Assembly: GCA_002964805.2 (NCBI GenBank)
Contig: PUDQ02000001.1
Span: forward strand, 8,332,001-8,396,000
Origin: Trametes villosa
Taxonomy: Eukaryota > Basidiomycota > Agaricomycetes > Polyporales > Polyporaceae
DNA: 64,000 bases
Reading direction: 5' to 3'
The notes under the pieces were generated by a model. That model had not been told where the DNA came from, searched no databases, and worked only from the letters and a program-made list of their open reading frames with translations. Below are positions 46,537 to 57,552 of the stretch, piece by piece; the stretch's first letter is position 1, and the number at the start of each line of letters is the position of its first letter. A program made the translations under genes and the position numbers.

Positions 46537-49500
46537 CTACTCGACCGCTTCCATCGCATCCTCGGCCTGCGTCGCCTCCTCGCCCTCCGGTGTCGGGTCT
46601 TGGGTCTTGCGGGGCGGCTTCTTGGTGTTCTCCCCGGATCCGCAGTCGCATATCCTCGGGAGCAGCTCGGGGTCGGACGCCAGCAAGTCGAGCGCCGCCA
46701 ACGCCACCTTCCGCGTCGCAATCGCCGCCGTAGGGTCTGTCGCCATCGCTATCACCTGCCGATGGATGTGGACTGTCCCCGCCCGTCATCATCCTGCACA
46801 CTCTGCCGACACGTGAAACTGGGGCTTACCTTCCATATGCACAGGCGCGTTCTGGCGGTCCTGCGGCAGCTTCACCACCGCATGCTGCTGACACCCCTCC
46901 GCCTGCAGCAGCTCGAGCAGCGTCACCTTCGGGTTCGTCGAGAGCGTCTGCAGCCGCACGTGCGCGTCCATGAACGGCTTGAACACCGCGTCGAAGAAGC
47001 GGCCGACCCCGACCTCGAAGAACCCGTCGCACACGTACAGCGCGCCCAGCACGCTCTCCACGACGTCCGACAGGCACTTGGGCGGCTCCATCGGGAGGTC
47101 GAGCCAGTACTGCCCGGGGAGGCGCTGCTCGCGCGTCGCGGCGGCGTACTCGGCGGTGCGCAGGTCCGCGAGCGCGGACACGTAGCGCCCGATCGCATCC
47201 GCGAGCTGGTCGGACGCGAAGTGCAGGTGCCGGTGCAGGCCGGTGTGCACGCAGAAGGCGGCGAGCGCGCGGTTCGAGACCATCCCGCCCTTAAGCAGGG
47301 TTAGGCCGCCCGGGGAGAGGTGGGGGTGGCGCTCGAAGATGTGGCGGGCGACGACTGGGGGGTGGGGGAAGTTAGTGATTGTGTGCGGTCTGTGAGCGAG
47401 GCGTGGGGGGCGTACGGAAGTCGAGGATCGCGTCGCCAATGAACTCCAGCCGCTCGTAGCTGGTGCCCTCAATGCTCCCAAAGACTGACCCATGCGTCTA
47501 TGCAATGCCGTCAGTACATCCCTTACCGATAATAGAGCAAATGACGCACGAGAGCTTGCGCAAGCAACGCCGGGTTGCTGAACACCGACCCAAACAGGCC
47601 CTGCACGGCCTCGATCGTGCTGGGCAGCACATTCGTCTCAGTTGCCTGTACGCCCTGCTGCGCGCCGATACGCGTGAAGTCCGTCCACTGCGCGATGTTG
47701 GGTAGTGGGATCTGCAGCCGCCGCGCCGCCTGGAGCGCGCACTCGTGGCCCCCAGAGAGGAAGGCAGCTGCGAGGATCGCCTCGACGACGTCTGCGACGA
47801 CCTTCGGCCCGTCGCCGTGTGAGCACCGCAGTAGGGTGTGCGCGGGGAGCGGAGGAAGGGTGCGCACCTTGTCGCCCATCCAGAGCGTGTTCTGCGCGTC
47901 GAGCTGGCGCTGCTTCTTGCCTTTCTTGTATTGACCTTTGCCTTTGCCCTCTTCACCCGTGCCTTCGCTCGCTACACCTTCACCTGCCGCAGCTTCGCCC
48001 GCGCCTTCTCCCTCGCCCATCTCGACGTCCTCGCTTGCCTTCTCGCCTGTGGGGGCGGAGACGGTGGGGATGTGCGGCGGTTGCCAGAGCTTCGCGACGA
48101 AGCGCTTGTGCTGGATGTACGGGCAGATCCCGACGCGCATCGCGCACTCGTGCAGCGTCTTGTTCCCGATAATGCCTCCGCGGGCGTGGTGCAGTGCGCC
48201 CTCGCCCGCAGTCGGCATCGTGACGTACAGGAAGTTCGACGCGATGACCTTCAGGAACGCGTCGCCTGGATCCGGAGAAGCGACGGTGTAAGTACGAGAC
48301 GGGCAGAGTGATGCGCAGAGCTTACCGAGGAACTCGAGCCGCTCGTAGTTGAACTCGGTCCACGCTGCGCGGGTGGAGAGCGCGATGAGGAGCTGCTGCT
48401 CGGAGATGCTGTGGTGGAAAAGCTTCGCGTCGAGCTCTTTGACGAGCAGGCAGCTGTCGAGCTTGGTCATCACTGACGGGAGCAGCCACAGCGTACGGAA
48501 GGTGCTGCATATAACCATCGTAATTAGCGCATGATTTACGAATAGGTTGAGCGACTTACCTAGCGGGTATGGTGAACTTGTAGGTCAGCTCCGGGATAAG
48601 GTCTACGGGCTATCAGACAAGAAGCCGACAAGGAAGATTACTGAAAGCTCACATTTCAAAGGCGCCTTAGCAGGAGGCGTTGGAGGCGTCGACATCGGAT
48701 GCAGGTTGTTGATCGCCGCAGGCACCGCGGCCACCTCCACCATAGGCTGCTTCTCGTCTTCGAGCCCCGGGAAGTCCTTCCTGCGCGCCTTGCAGTACTC
48801 AAGGAAGTTCGAATACTCGGCTTCGCGCTATAACAGCGTCAGCAACCTACAACCCCCGCCGACATGCCACAGACAGTGACGCACCGGACTGTCATCTGCT
48901 TTGCTGAGAGGCGTCAGATCATGTCGGACCTTTACGAGGAAGTGCCGCATCGTGTATTCGACGTTGCGGTCCTGGACGACCGCGTCCCGGGCGTTGTCGT
49001 CCAGCGAGGTCAGGTCGCTGAACAGAGGCACAGCGTAGTAATCCGCCGCGAGCTGCACGGCGTCCCAAGGGATGTGCTCCCCCACCGGCTGCGGAACTTG
49101 CACCCCGGGAAGCGGCTGCCAGGATGTGTTGAGTGGGGCAAAGAAACACAGTAGGTTCTCGGCCGCGCAGTCGAAGGGCTTGTTCGTCAGCGAGCGCACG
49201 ACGCGGGTCGCGTATCCATGCAGAGTCTGAATCTGCGCCGAGGTGACTTCAAAGGGCGCGCCTCGGTAGAAGCGCACAGTCGTCCGCGCGCCAGTGTAGA
49301 AGAGTAGGAACTCCGATATTTGAGGCATGGGAGCTCGCGTGAGGATAGCGACCGGTGCATGCGGCTCACCGCCAAGGTTATCCGATATGACCACAGTGGG
49401 ATACAGTGTCGTGGCCGGATACTTCGGCGAGTTCGCCCAGAAGTCAGGGGACTTCCGCGGATAGCCGTGGGTCGTGGAGGAGCTGTTCGCCGTCTTGACA

Positions 49501-51991
49501 TCTTGAGGTACTTCGCTGCCAACCGCGCTAGCTTCCTGAGTGGACGGCTCGGCCGTTCGCCAGCGCACCTGCGGGAAGTGTCGGTAATCCATGAGCCCTT
49601 TCTTAACGCATTCCTGGCAGGCGGCGTAGAAGGCCTTGCGTCGAGCTTGTGCCTTTGTTGGGCAGAAGGGGCCAACTACCTCGGGTACGCCGGTAGTCGC
49701 CGGTAGTGATATCGCGAAGCGGTAGCTGTTTTGCGCGTCTGCTCCCGTATGTCGGTTCAGGGAAATCGAGGGCAATTCCTGCGCGGGTCCGGCCACATCG
49801 CCCAGGCTAGTGACGAAGCGATAGAAGGCAGCTTCCGCCTCGGATTCGTGGAGGCGCGCACTGGTTGTTGCGTCCAAGATAAACTCGCCGTCCTCATCTT
49901 CGCTTTCGCTGTCGGAGAGACAGGGATCCAGAGTAGTGTGCATGGACTTTGGCGGCAGGTGCTTGCTGTCGCCGCGGACGAAACCAGCGATCCAGCTCTT
50001 CAGTTCTGGATCGACGGTTTGTATGCGGGTGAGGATTCGCCGTTGTTCGTTGTTACCCTTCTCGACGAGGTGGAGTAGGTGACTGTGTCTGCCTTTGGTG
50101 TGGGCTTGGCAGTATGCGTAGGTCAGTTGGTCTTCGAATAGGTCAAAGCTGCGGGTGAGGATCTCAGCGCGGTCCGGAGGGGGTATACGTGTGTGGGGCA
50201 CACCTAATGACAGTGGAAGCCGGCGGCAGTTCAACGTCCTCGGTGGTACGCGTCAACACAAGGAGATTGTGCTGGCCTTCGCTGAACGCGCGGTTCAGTT
50301 CCAGCTATGCACGGCAGGCAGTCAGTCAAAGCTGTGGGCGCTGACGGGAGCTCGCATCGCTTTACTTGGTAGTTGGAGTCGCCTACGGCAGTGCGCCGAA
50401 CTTCGCTCGCTCGGACGAACGGGAGACCAATGTCTGGTATCTGCAGCATTGTCGCCAAGGTCTGCGCGACAGCCCTGTCCTTGACTAGTGAATGGCACCT
50501 CCGTAGGTCTTCGAACTCTTGGGATCATGAAAGGAGTGAGCTTACCGAGAACGATACCGCGGAAGTCGCTGCCGGATCCGTCGTAGCTAGACAGTACCTC
50601 CACAAGCTTGGCAAGCTTTGGGGAGACGTTACATGACGGCGAGCTCAAAGACGGTACCAAGGCTTCGTCTGACAATGTTTTCCGCAGCTGAGCCAGCTTC
50701 TGCCGGATTGCACCCTTGTTGTCGGAGGTCACGTCGCTGTCACCTGTCGAGGCTAGTAGTTCATCGACAGCGTTCTTCCAGAACAATATGCAGGCGAAAG
50801 GACCGAGCTGGTTGAGCACCCTACGAGCTCTTCGGAATAGCCTGGGTCGCAGCAGCAAGCCTTCTGGGTCAGCACTATGCAACTCCGCAGTAACCGGGTC
50901 AGGCTGAGTTGCAGTATACGCCTCATACTCGAGCACGAGCTCCAGAGGGCCGAGCCATGCATCAGCAGCCTTAGCCGCAAGGAAGAACGACCAAGCCACG
51001 AACGAGAGCTCTAGCCGCGTGAGGTCCAGAGAGGCCCAGCGGTCGGGCGCACTGGTGACCGTGGCGAGCACCCGCGGACGGTCCGTGAGTTTCGCGTAGA
51101 AGTCGTTCATCACCCGCATGATGGGATGGGGGATCTGAAGGGGCACCAGACGCTGTGCGTCACTGACGACGATCATGTGGGCTTGGGACAGCTTCACGTT
51201 CCCGTCTGTCAGGGAGTCGAGGAGCATCTTAAGAGAGCTTGAGTAGTGTGTTTCAAGGCCAGAGAGTTAAGGATGGAGGACGTACATTCGCAGCGACGAT
51301 GATGACGTCGTTATATACGACGCTTGGCCACTCATTGGCAGTTGAGGTGTGCAGGGCGACAGTGTATGCGCCTACTGTGAAGTCCTCGTTCTCAAGCTCG
51401 GCGGCGTATTCTGCGATAGAGGTGTTATCGCTAGAGATACCATGAACACTCGTATGCTTTGCGTATATAGTGGAACGTCTTACTCGACGACGAAGAGGAC
51501 AACGCGGTGGCTCTGTGTCGTGTCCGCTGCGCGATTGGCCTTTTGCGTGGCAACGCTTTCTCCAATGAGGGAGCGTAGCACATTCAGCTTTTCTGTAATC
51601 ATATTCAGCTGATCATGATTTCAAGGACAACATACGTGGTGATGTACCTTCGTGACTCTCCACGACGGCAATGACTAAAAGGAAAGGGTGAGTAGAGTGA
51701 ATATATCAGACGTATGACGCGTCTACCATTTTGCTCGGCGAGTTTGGAGAAGGCCTCTTCTGGCGAGATCACCGGCCGCGGGAGGTCGGTCATCGCTGGA
51801 GTAGAGAGTGCTATGCCAGCGGCTGCGGTAACTTGAGCTGCGTGGCTAGCCTCTTCAAGGACCTTCCGCCTCTTTGCAGGCTGTTCGGCCTGTTCGAGCT
51901 GTCGTTTGTGCCCGTTTGTAGCAGTCCCGTTATCGCCGCTTTCTGAATCCGTGCTGGTTTTTCCGGAGGCCTGTTTCCACAGATTGAGCAT
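46537..51991 (-). CDS. DCL: Dicer-like RNase III with degenerate helicase domain
   Basis: Many exons encode roughly 1,500 residues from MLNLWKQASGKTSTDSES. A helicase-fold N-terminus is recognisable, but its motifs are gone. Where Dicers have QNIIVAxPTGSGKT this protein has QNVIAVVESHEEK. At the DExH box it has HMIVVSDAQRLVP. At the final helicase motif it has SFDLFEDQLTYAYCQAHTKG, then RHSHLLHLVEKGNNEQRRIL. A Dicer dimerisation domain follows (SYRFAISLPATTGVPEVVGP), then a PAZ-like region. RNase IIIa is TEFNYERLEFLGDAFLKVIA and ADVVEAILAAAF. RNase IIIb is SYERLEFIGDAILDF and LSDVVESVLGALYV. The acidic catalytic residues of both RNase III domains are present. A short dsRBD-like end reads VTLLELLQAEGCQQHAVVKL. 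It should still cut dsRNA to make small RNAs, probably without ATP use. One exon join near 50.5 kb is unsure. Confidence 0.92.
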
Positions 51992-52491
51992 GGAGGTCGT
52001 CCTGGACGCGTTCGGTGGCGAGAGCTGTGGCGGAAGGCGTATTCGTGCAGTTGTCACGAACTACGCCGAAGTACCTATCCACTTGGGAAGTCAACTTTAC
52101 ATGATGGTCAGCAGACGTACTCCCCTCGTGTCCTTGTGGTTTTGGCACGTACAGAAGCGTACTATGCTCAACACACCCCTCGGTGTATGCTGCAGGATGG
52201 GAGCGTGAACCAAGCAATAGACGCCCATGCGTACGTGTAGTGAGCCGGCGCTCGACACGAGTGAGGGGACACACTTAAGCCCGCAGCTGCAGCACGTCTG
52301 ATGCTAGTACTACTTTTCGAGACATCTCTACATAGAGTTCCTAGTAGCGGTTTTAACCGCTGTGTCAGACCATTTGAGAAGTTGTGACATGGAGAGCCCA
52401 GTATCTTGCTGAGATGTGGCCACAAATTACCGCAGAGATATACACTACAAATATATCGACTCCGGATCCGACGGACAGCAACAGCGTGGTA
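51992..52491. promoter_or_regulatory. Dicer upstream region / mtRF1 3' flank
   Basis: This 500-base spacer precedes the minus-strand Dicer start and follows the end of the minus-strand mtRF1 gene. I saw no motif or gene. Confidence 0.45.
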
Positions 52492-54028
52492 TCACGACTG
52501 GGATAACACGTCCTCGAGCATCTCGTCGTGGTGCCGCTGTTGCAGCGCCCGTATGATGTCCTGTAGCCCGTCGCCCTCCATGACCATAGCGAGGTTCTTT
52601 ACGGACATCCCTATCCTGTGGTCGGTCACCCGGTCCTGAGGAACATCGTCAAACAGAGTGTTATAATGTCGGACGGGGATAACATACCTGGGCGTAGTTG
52701 TATGTCCGAATCTTCTCGCTTCGGTCTGCACTGCGTACGAGACTTCTGCGGAGGTCTCTCCGGTCGATCATCTCCTGGTTCAGCTTCCGGTCCATCAGAC
52801 GTGCTCGAAGGATTTGGAACGCTCGTCGTCGGTTCTACAAGCGCATGAGTCACTCAATCGCCGGATGGTGAGGGGAGAGGAACCTACCTGGTGTTGACTG
52901 CGTTCGTCCTGCATCGAGACGGTGATACCTGACGGTATATGCGTCAAACGGACAGCGGACTCCGTTTTATTGACGTGCTGTGAGGGCTAAGTTAATGCAC
53001 AAACCGCGAGCAAGAACACGAAGTTCGTACCTGCCCGCCTGCGCCTCTTGCACGCATGACCTCGAGCTTGACGTCGCTCATCTTGAAGAGGTCGTCGTCC
53101 TCCGAGACCGACTCAGCTTCTTCAGTGAGCGGAAGGACCTAGTGACCGCATAAGCTTCGGACGATCCGCCAAGACCGAATGATTCTCACCATGACCCCGA
53201 CGGTACTCGTGTGCACCCGACCGCTCGCCTCAGTCGCAGGCACCCTCTGCACTCGATGAACTCCGCTCTCCCATCGCAGCGCGTCATACACGCCCTTCCC
53301 CTTCACCTCCATGATCGCATCCTTCATCCCACCCGTTTCCAAGATATTGCTGCTGACCATGCTGACGTCCCAGCCCATTGCCTGCGCCGCGCGGGTGTAC
53401 ATTCGGACGAGGTCCGCGGTGAATAGCGCAGACTCGGAACCACCGACGCCTGCTCGGAGTTCGATGATGGCTGAAAGTTGCGCGGTGTCGGAGGTGGGGA
53501 CGAGGAGTGTGGGGAACGTGGTCTCGACGAGAGTTTCGATGGTCTCGGAGAGGGTGGCGTATTCTTCCTCCGCCATGCTTCGCATGGTGGGGTCGGGGTC
53601 GTTCAGAAGCGGCAGAGTCTCCGCTAACGACTACTGCAGGGCGCGTGGTCAGAGTAAGGCTGGAGCAATACAGAGGTCCACAGACCTCTTTAGCGTGATT
53701 CCATTCTATCCAGGCGTTCTGCAGAGGCTCGAGTTCTCTGATCTTCCGGACGCGGCGGATATCCTCTTCGGACAACGCGTCCTCCGACATCTTCGCAACG
53801 CATGAGCAAGTATATGCAGGAGGAATACGGCGCGCAACGTACTTCAGATTGCAGCCTCTGCCGCTCCTCTACCTTCCTCTTGACATACTGCACTATTGGC
53901 GCATCTTGTACTACTGACGTGGATCCTGCTTGTCGCTGCGCCTGCGCAAGAACGGCCCTGCTCGTGTGGATACTCCTAGATAGTCTGGCAGGCCGCAGCA
54001 CTGGCAAGGTCAAGATAGGCCGAAACAT
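52492..54028 (-). CDS. MRF1: Mitochondrial peptide chain release factor 1 (mtRF1)
   Basis: About seven exons give roughly 400 residues. The start [20 protein letters not shown], with HTSRAVLAQ, is a classic mitochondrial presequence. The helical N-domain has [20 protein letters not shown] and [13 protein letters not shown], and the next exon [20 protein letters not shown]. The RF core reads [40 protein letters not shown] and [20 protein letters not shown]. The catalytic GGQ loop is [19 protein letters not shown], with an intron exactly after the Gln codon. The C-terminus is [20 protein letters not shown] and ends EDVLSQS. It terminates mitochondrial translation at UAA/UAG. It is head-to-head with the conserved unknown gene at 54445. 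The stop-codon reading tripeptide was not resolved by eye. Confidence 0.95.
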
Positions 54029-54444
54029 AGACCAGGACGGAGCGAAGGTAGCCAGGAAAGCCGACCGAGGTGGCGGCAGCTTGCACGAAATTTCGGACAA
54101 GTCCCGCGCCGTCTCACGCCGTCTCTCCGGCGACCGGCGCGTTTCCCGAAGCTACGAGCGTCTATGCGCTTGCCCCCGCGCAGCGACCGCCGGCGGAGCA
54201 TGTCATCGACGACCGCTTCCACCCGTTTTGTCAGAGACAACGATGACACTGCCTCGCGACATAGCTCTGCACTACTACGGCTGCTCTTGACATACACGCT
54301 TATACTGGCTGTTTAGGCTGTATGCTGCGCCGACCAAGAAGGCTGTTCTGGTAAAGCGGCAGTACCCACTGGGCCGACGTACATATACCCTGCCTCGACA
54401 TTTTCTCTGACGTACACTTAATCCCTCTGGCACCTCAACCCGCA
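54029..54444. promoter_or_regulatory. Shared promoter, mtRF1 / gene at 54445
   Basis: This 416-base divergent spacer is less GC-rich on the right side, with T-rich and atatacc sequence at 54.37-54.41 kb. No defended motif. Confidence 0.45.
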
Positions 54445-55983
54445 ATGTTCAACAACGCACCTATGGTCGTTCATGTCGCCGCCAAGGAGTTCGGAGATGG
54501 CGCCGAGTCTCTCCCATCCGGAACAGCACGCGAGCGGTCACCATTTGACCCCTGCCTACCCGCTCGTCTGCCAACATCTGGTACGCAGTGCCACCACTCA
54601 ATGCTGACAATTGCCGACCTATGTTAAGGCTTCATACAGCGCGAAGCAAGCCAGGTCGCACCCAAGGCGCTTGATGCTGAATTGGAACGCATACGGAAGG
54701 CGCTGGAAATCCCTCCAGCACCGACTCTCCAGGAGGAGGTGGCGGAGAAGTCGCCCAAGACCTCACCAGCGTCCAGCCCGAAGGCGAAGCGGAAATCCTT
54801 TCTGGATTCCCTCCCGGCGGCCTTCCAAGCGGCGAAGATGCTCCGGACGGCGTCGCAGAATAGCAGCCATCACCCGGGGAAGGCCCCTGAAGTCAGTGGA
54901 TAAATGTACCGGTTTTCATCTCCAAACTCACATTCGCACTGTTACAGCCGTATGAGGTCATGCGCGCTATTGAAAGGAAGGATATCATGTTTATCATGGA
55001 GGTTCGGGACCGCTCGTTCGAGGTGAACCAAATCATCGCCACTATGTCTGATGTCTACTGACGACGTTGTCAGAGTTTGGTGAGGAAATCGGGGGACGTG
55101 ACGCCACTCATCCATGCGATGCGAATAGAGCATACGGACATGGCCATCATACTACTGGGCGCATTCTCTCGATATATCAACAATCTACAGGACGAGGACT
55201 TGGAGAAGCCCGAGACGAAGAAGTTCCTCAATATGCTGAGTGAGCAGCTTACTCCAATCACCCCTATAGGTAATGCTGACGTCTCTCCAGGATTCAACCT
55301 TAAGACCGCCATCGACTACGGGCTGCAGAAGCAGCAGAAGGACCTCATAGCGTCGTTCCTGCAGACGCTCATCATGAGCGAGGGCGATGCGTGGGTGGGG
55401 CTGCAGACAGCGGACGTCGCCGTCGCCTTGCGGCAAGGGACCGCAGGCAAGCCTGTACGTATGGCTGCGGACGCAGTACGAAGCTTCGCCACGAAGAGCC
55501 TAGGGAAGGCGGATTTCATCGCGTCACTGGAGGACTAGTGAGTGTCCCTGTCGTCATACGTGGAGGATACACGGCTGATTGTCTTGCTAGCATCGCAAAT
55601 GCCACTGCGGACCTAGTGATGATGGCGGCGTGGTCATTAGTTCTGCAAGTGGTACAAGGAGAGCCGTTACCGGTACGACATCAGCGTACGAGTTGGCTCG
55701 AGGGTCGTGCTGACGCATCAGCAGACGTACTACTTCGCGAGAGACGACCGCGTCTACAGAGCGTTTGTTGAACGGTTAGACAAGCACAAGGACGCAATTC
55801 AGCTGAAGACGGGACGGCGGTTGCGGTGGCAGTTGAGAGTACTACGGACTCAGCTTGAGGGGCGCGCGAGGACGTACCGAGTAAGTATCGTCCTCTCTAA
55901 CGGTGACTCTGCTGACTCCAGCCGGTCGATAGAGCAAGGTCGAGTCGCTAGCGAAGGAACTTGACGAAGGCGAAGGCGTCTGA
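54445..55983 (+). CDS. Conserved basidiomycete protein of unknown function, helical repeat-like
   Basis: About seven exons encode roughly 390 residues. Exon 1 is MFNNAPMVVHVAAKEFGDGA and ends RLPTSG. Exon 2 has GFIQREASQVAPKALDAELE and a KSFLDSLPAAFQAAKMLRTA segment. The core is helical and ankyrin-like in rhythm: PYEVMRAIERKDIMFIMEVR, SLVRKSGDVTPLIHAMRIEH, TDMAIILLGAFSRYINNLQD, TAIDYGLQKQQKDLIASFLQ, SEGDAWVGLQTADVAVALRQ and SFATKSLGKADFIASLEDYI. After ANATADLVMMAAWSLVLQV the last exons read TYYFARDDRVYRAFVERLDK and KVESLAKELDEGEGV. The clean splice phases show a real gene. I do not recognise a named family. The exon joins near 55.65 kb are uncertain. No signal peptide or clear membrane helix. 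Confidence 0.8.
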
Positions 55984-56431
55984 GCCTCTGGACATTATTC
56001 TGTATCGGTATATTATCAGCTTGTAGACTAACATGTATCAACAGATCTCCAGCTTGGATTGTTTTGCGGCTCGATCGTCCTCTCCTTGAGTGTCGTCACC
56101 TACCATACTCCACGCTTGCTCATACAAGGTGCCCTACGGGTCAAAGTCCACGCCCGCTTAGTGGCGTATTCTTGAGCATATATCAAACCTCGCCGCAGAG
56201 GGTGTTACTCGCCCCCTCTGCTGGTGCCACGACTCCTCCGTGGAGGTCGTTCTGCTCGTATAAGGTGCCGCGCGTGTCCAAGGATGCAACACGTTTTGCG
56301 GCGTATTATCGAGCATACATCTTTTGTACGTATACCGCCCTTGACGCATGCTTATGTTATCAGTATACAGGTAGATTGAGTAGTGTTACTGTCCAAGTCC
56401 GCAATTATACGAATGTAATGAAGTCCACAGT
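55984..56431. other. Convergent spacer with duplicated ~68-bp element
   Basis: This 448-base spacer lies between two stop codons. It contains a pair of diverged direct repeats (about 56117-56184 and 56253-56321) and, between them, a short stem-loop. I see no coding pattern. Confidence 0.6.
56117..56321. repeat. Two diverged direct repeats flanking a stem-loop
   Basis: Unit 1 (56117-56184) begins TGCTCATACAAGGTGCC and ends GGCGTATTCTTGAGCATATA. Unit 2 (56253-56321) begins TGCTCGTATAAGGTGCC and ends GGCGTATTATCGAGCATACA. Both ends of each unit contain the partly inverted words TGCTC and GAGCA, so each unit is itself an imperfect hairpin. Between them GCAGAGGG (56195-56202) pairs with CCCTCTGC (56214-56221). 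Confidence 0.7.
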
Positions 56432-57280
56432 TCAAATGTTCAGCTTGTAGCCCTTGTACCAGGTGAACGCCGCAGCCACGATTAAGCTGAGCACCGCGGG
56501 TGCAAGGTTGAGCTGCACTATAGCGTATATCCAGGCCGTTGCGATCGGCGGACACTAACGAGGCAGGTCCGTCAGTGCTCACTCCGAAAGAAATGGGTGG
56601 GCGTATGCGGCTGACCTGTCGCATTACTACGAGCCAATTGCCGCGGTTGAGCAGCCAGATGAGCCGCGTGCCGGCGACGCAGGAGAGCCAGAACATCGCT
56701 GCTTGCATGCGCTTGTCGGCCTTGTACCGGTTGGCTTACAAGAGCGGGATGTGAGGGATGTCCGGTCGTGTGTAGGATCATCTGTTGGTCCAACTCACTG
56801 TAAAATACGAACACGAATATGACTGCCATGACAGACGCTATAAGTGAGCTTATCACAGCAAATGGTCCTGTACGCACTAGGCACCCCCGATATCATTCGG
56901 TCTCGCAGCGCCTCAAAGGACGCGTTCCTCCCGTATTGATTGTGCACTAGTCTACATGACAGTCCATGAAACTCATCCGCATATGCACACTCAATGTCAG
57001 GGGGGACGTACATTTCCATAAGCAGCAACATGAACGACATGGGTATCACCAGATACAGCGCGCGGAAAACCTCGTCCGCGAGCGGCGATATCTCATAGTC
57101 CTCGTCGTCGCCCCCCGTCTCCGGGACCTTGGAGCCCGAGGTGCCTGCTTGCTTCAGGATGCCGGACTCCTTGATGATGCGCCATTGCTCGTCTTCGGGG
57201 ATGTCTATGGCACTCGTGCTGCTTGTAGGGGCCGCGCTCGCCTTCTGCTTGGCGCGCTGTTCCTTGCGGTTGTTTCCCAT
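56432..57280 (-). CDS. DUF7719-like integral membrane protein
   Basis: About five exons give roughly 210 residues. The basic start is MGNNRKEQRAKQKASAAPTS, then PEDEQWRIIKESGILKQAG and an acidic stretch DDEDYEISPLADEVFRALYL. Membrane helix 1 is VIPMSFMLLLMEM. Then come LVHNQYGRNASFEALRDRMI SGVP, helix 2 (PFAVISSLIASVMAVIFVFV), a cytosolic KADKRMQAAMFWLSCVAGTR, and the end TAWIYAIVQLNLAPAVLSLI with KGYKLNI. The pattern (four helices, LVHNQYG motif, RLIWLLNRGNWLVVMRQ) is that of a small fungal endomembrane family I know as DUF7719. The function is unknown. It is head-to-head with FAF1. Confidence 0.82.
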
Positions 57281-57552
57281 TTTGTGTGCGTTCAGAGGGG
57301 CTCGATGTCAGTAACCCGGAGGACGTGGTACGCTGGAAAGCGGGAGGTGAGCACTGAGCGCTCCGCCACCGATCGCCAGGTCTAAGACCACAGTAGACCC
57401 TAACCCTAAATCGGGAGCAGCGTTTCTCCTTCGCTTTTACTGGTGCATCCTGCTCACCACCATACACTCTTCTGCGAGCATCTTGGCCGTTTGTCACCAA
57501 CAGGGCTGGTTTCTGGACGAAGACACTACCTGGGATCGACTGTTACACTGCC
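57281..57552. promoter_or_regulatory. Shared DUF7719/FAF1 promoter with telobox
   Basis: ACCCTAACCCTAAA lies at 57397-57410, about 145 bases upstream of the FAF1 ATG and 117 bases upstream of the DUF7719 ATG. This is two telomere-type CCCTAA units, the 'telobox' that binds Tbf1/Myb-type factors in promoters of ribosome-biogenesis genes in yeasts and plants. I saw no other doubled CCCTAA in the window. Confidence 0.6.

Noticed and set aside
57397..57410. Internal telomere sequence / chromosome-end relic
   Set aside because: Only two repeat units in a normal divergent promoter. A telobox is the simpler reading.
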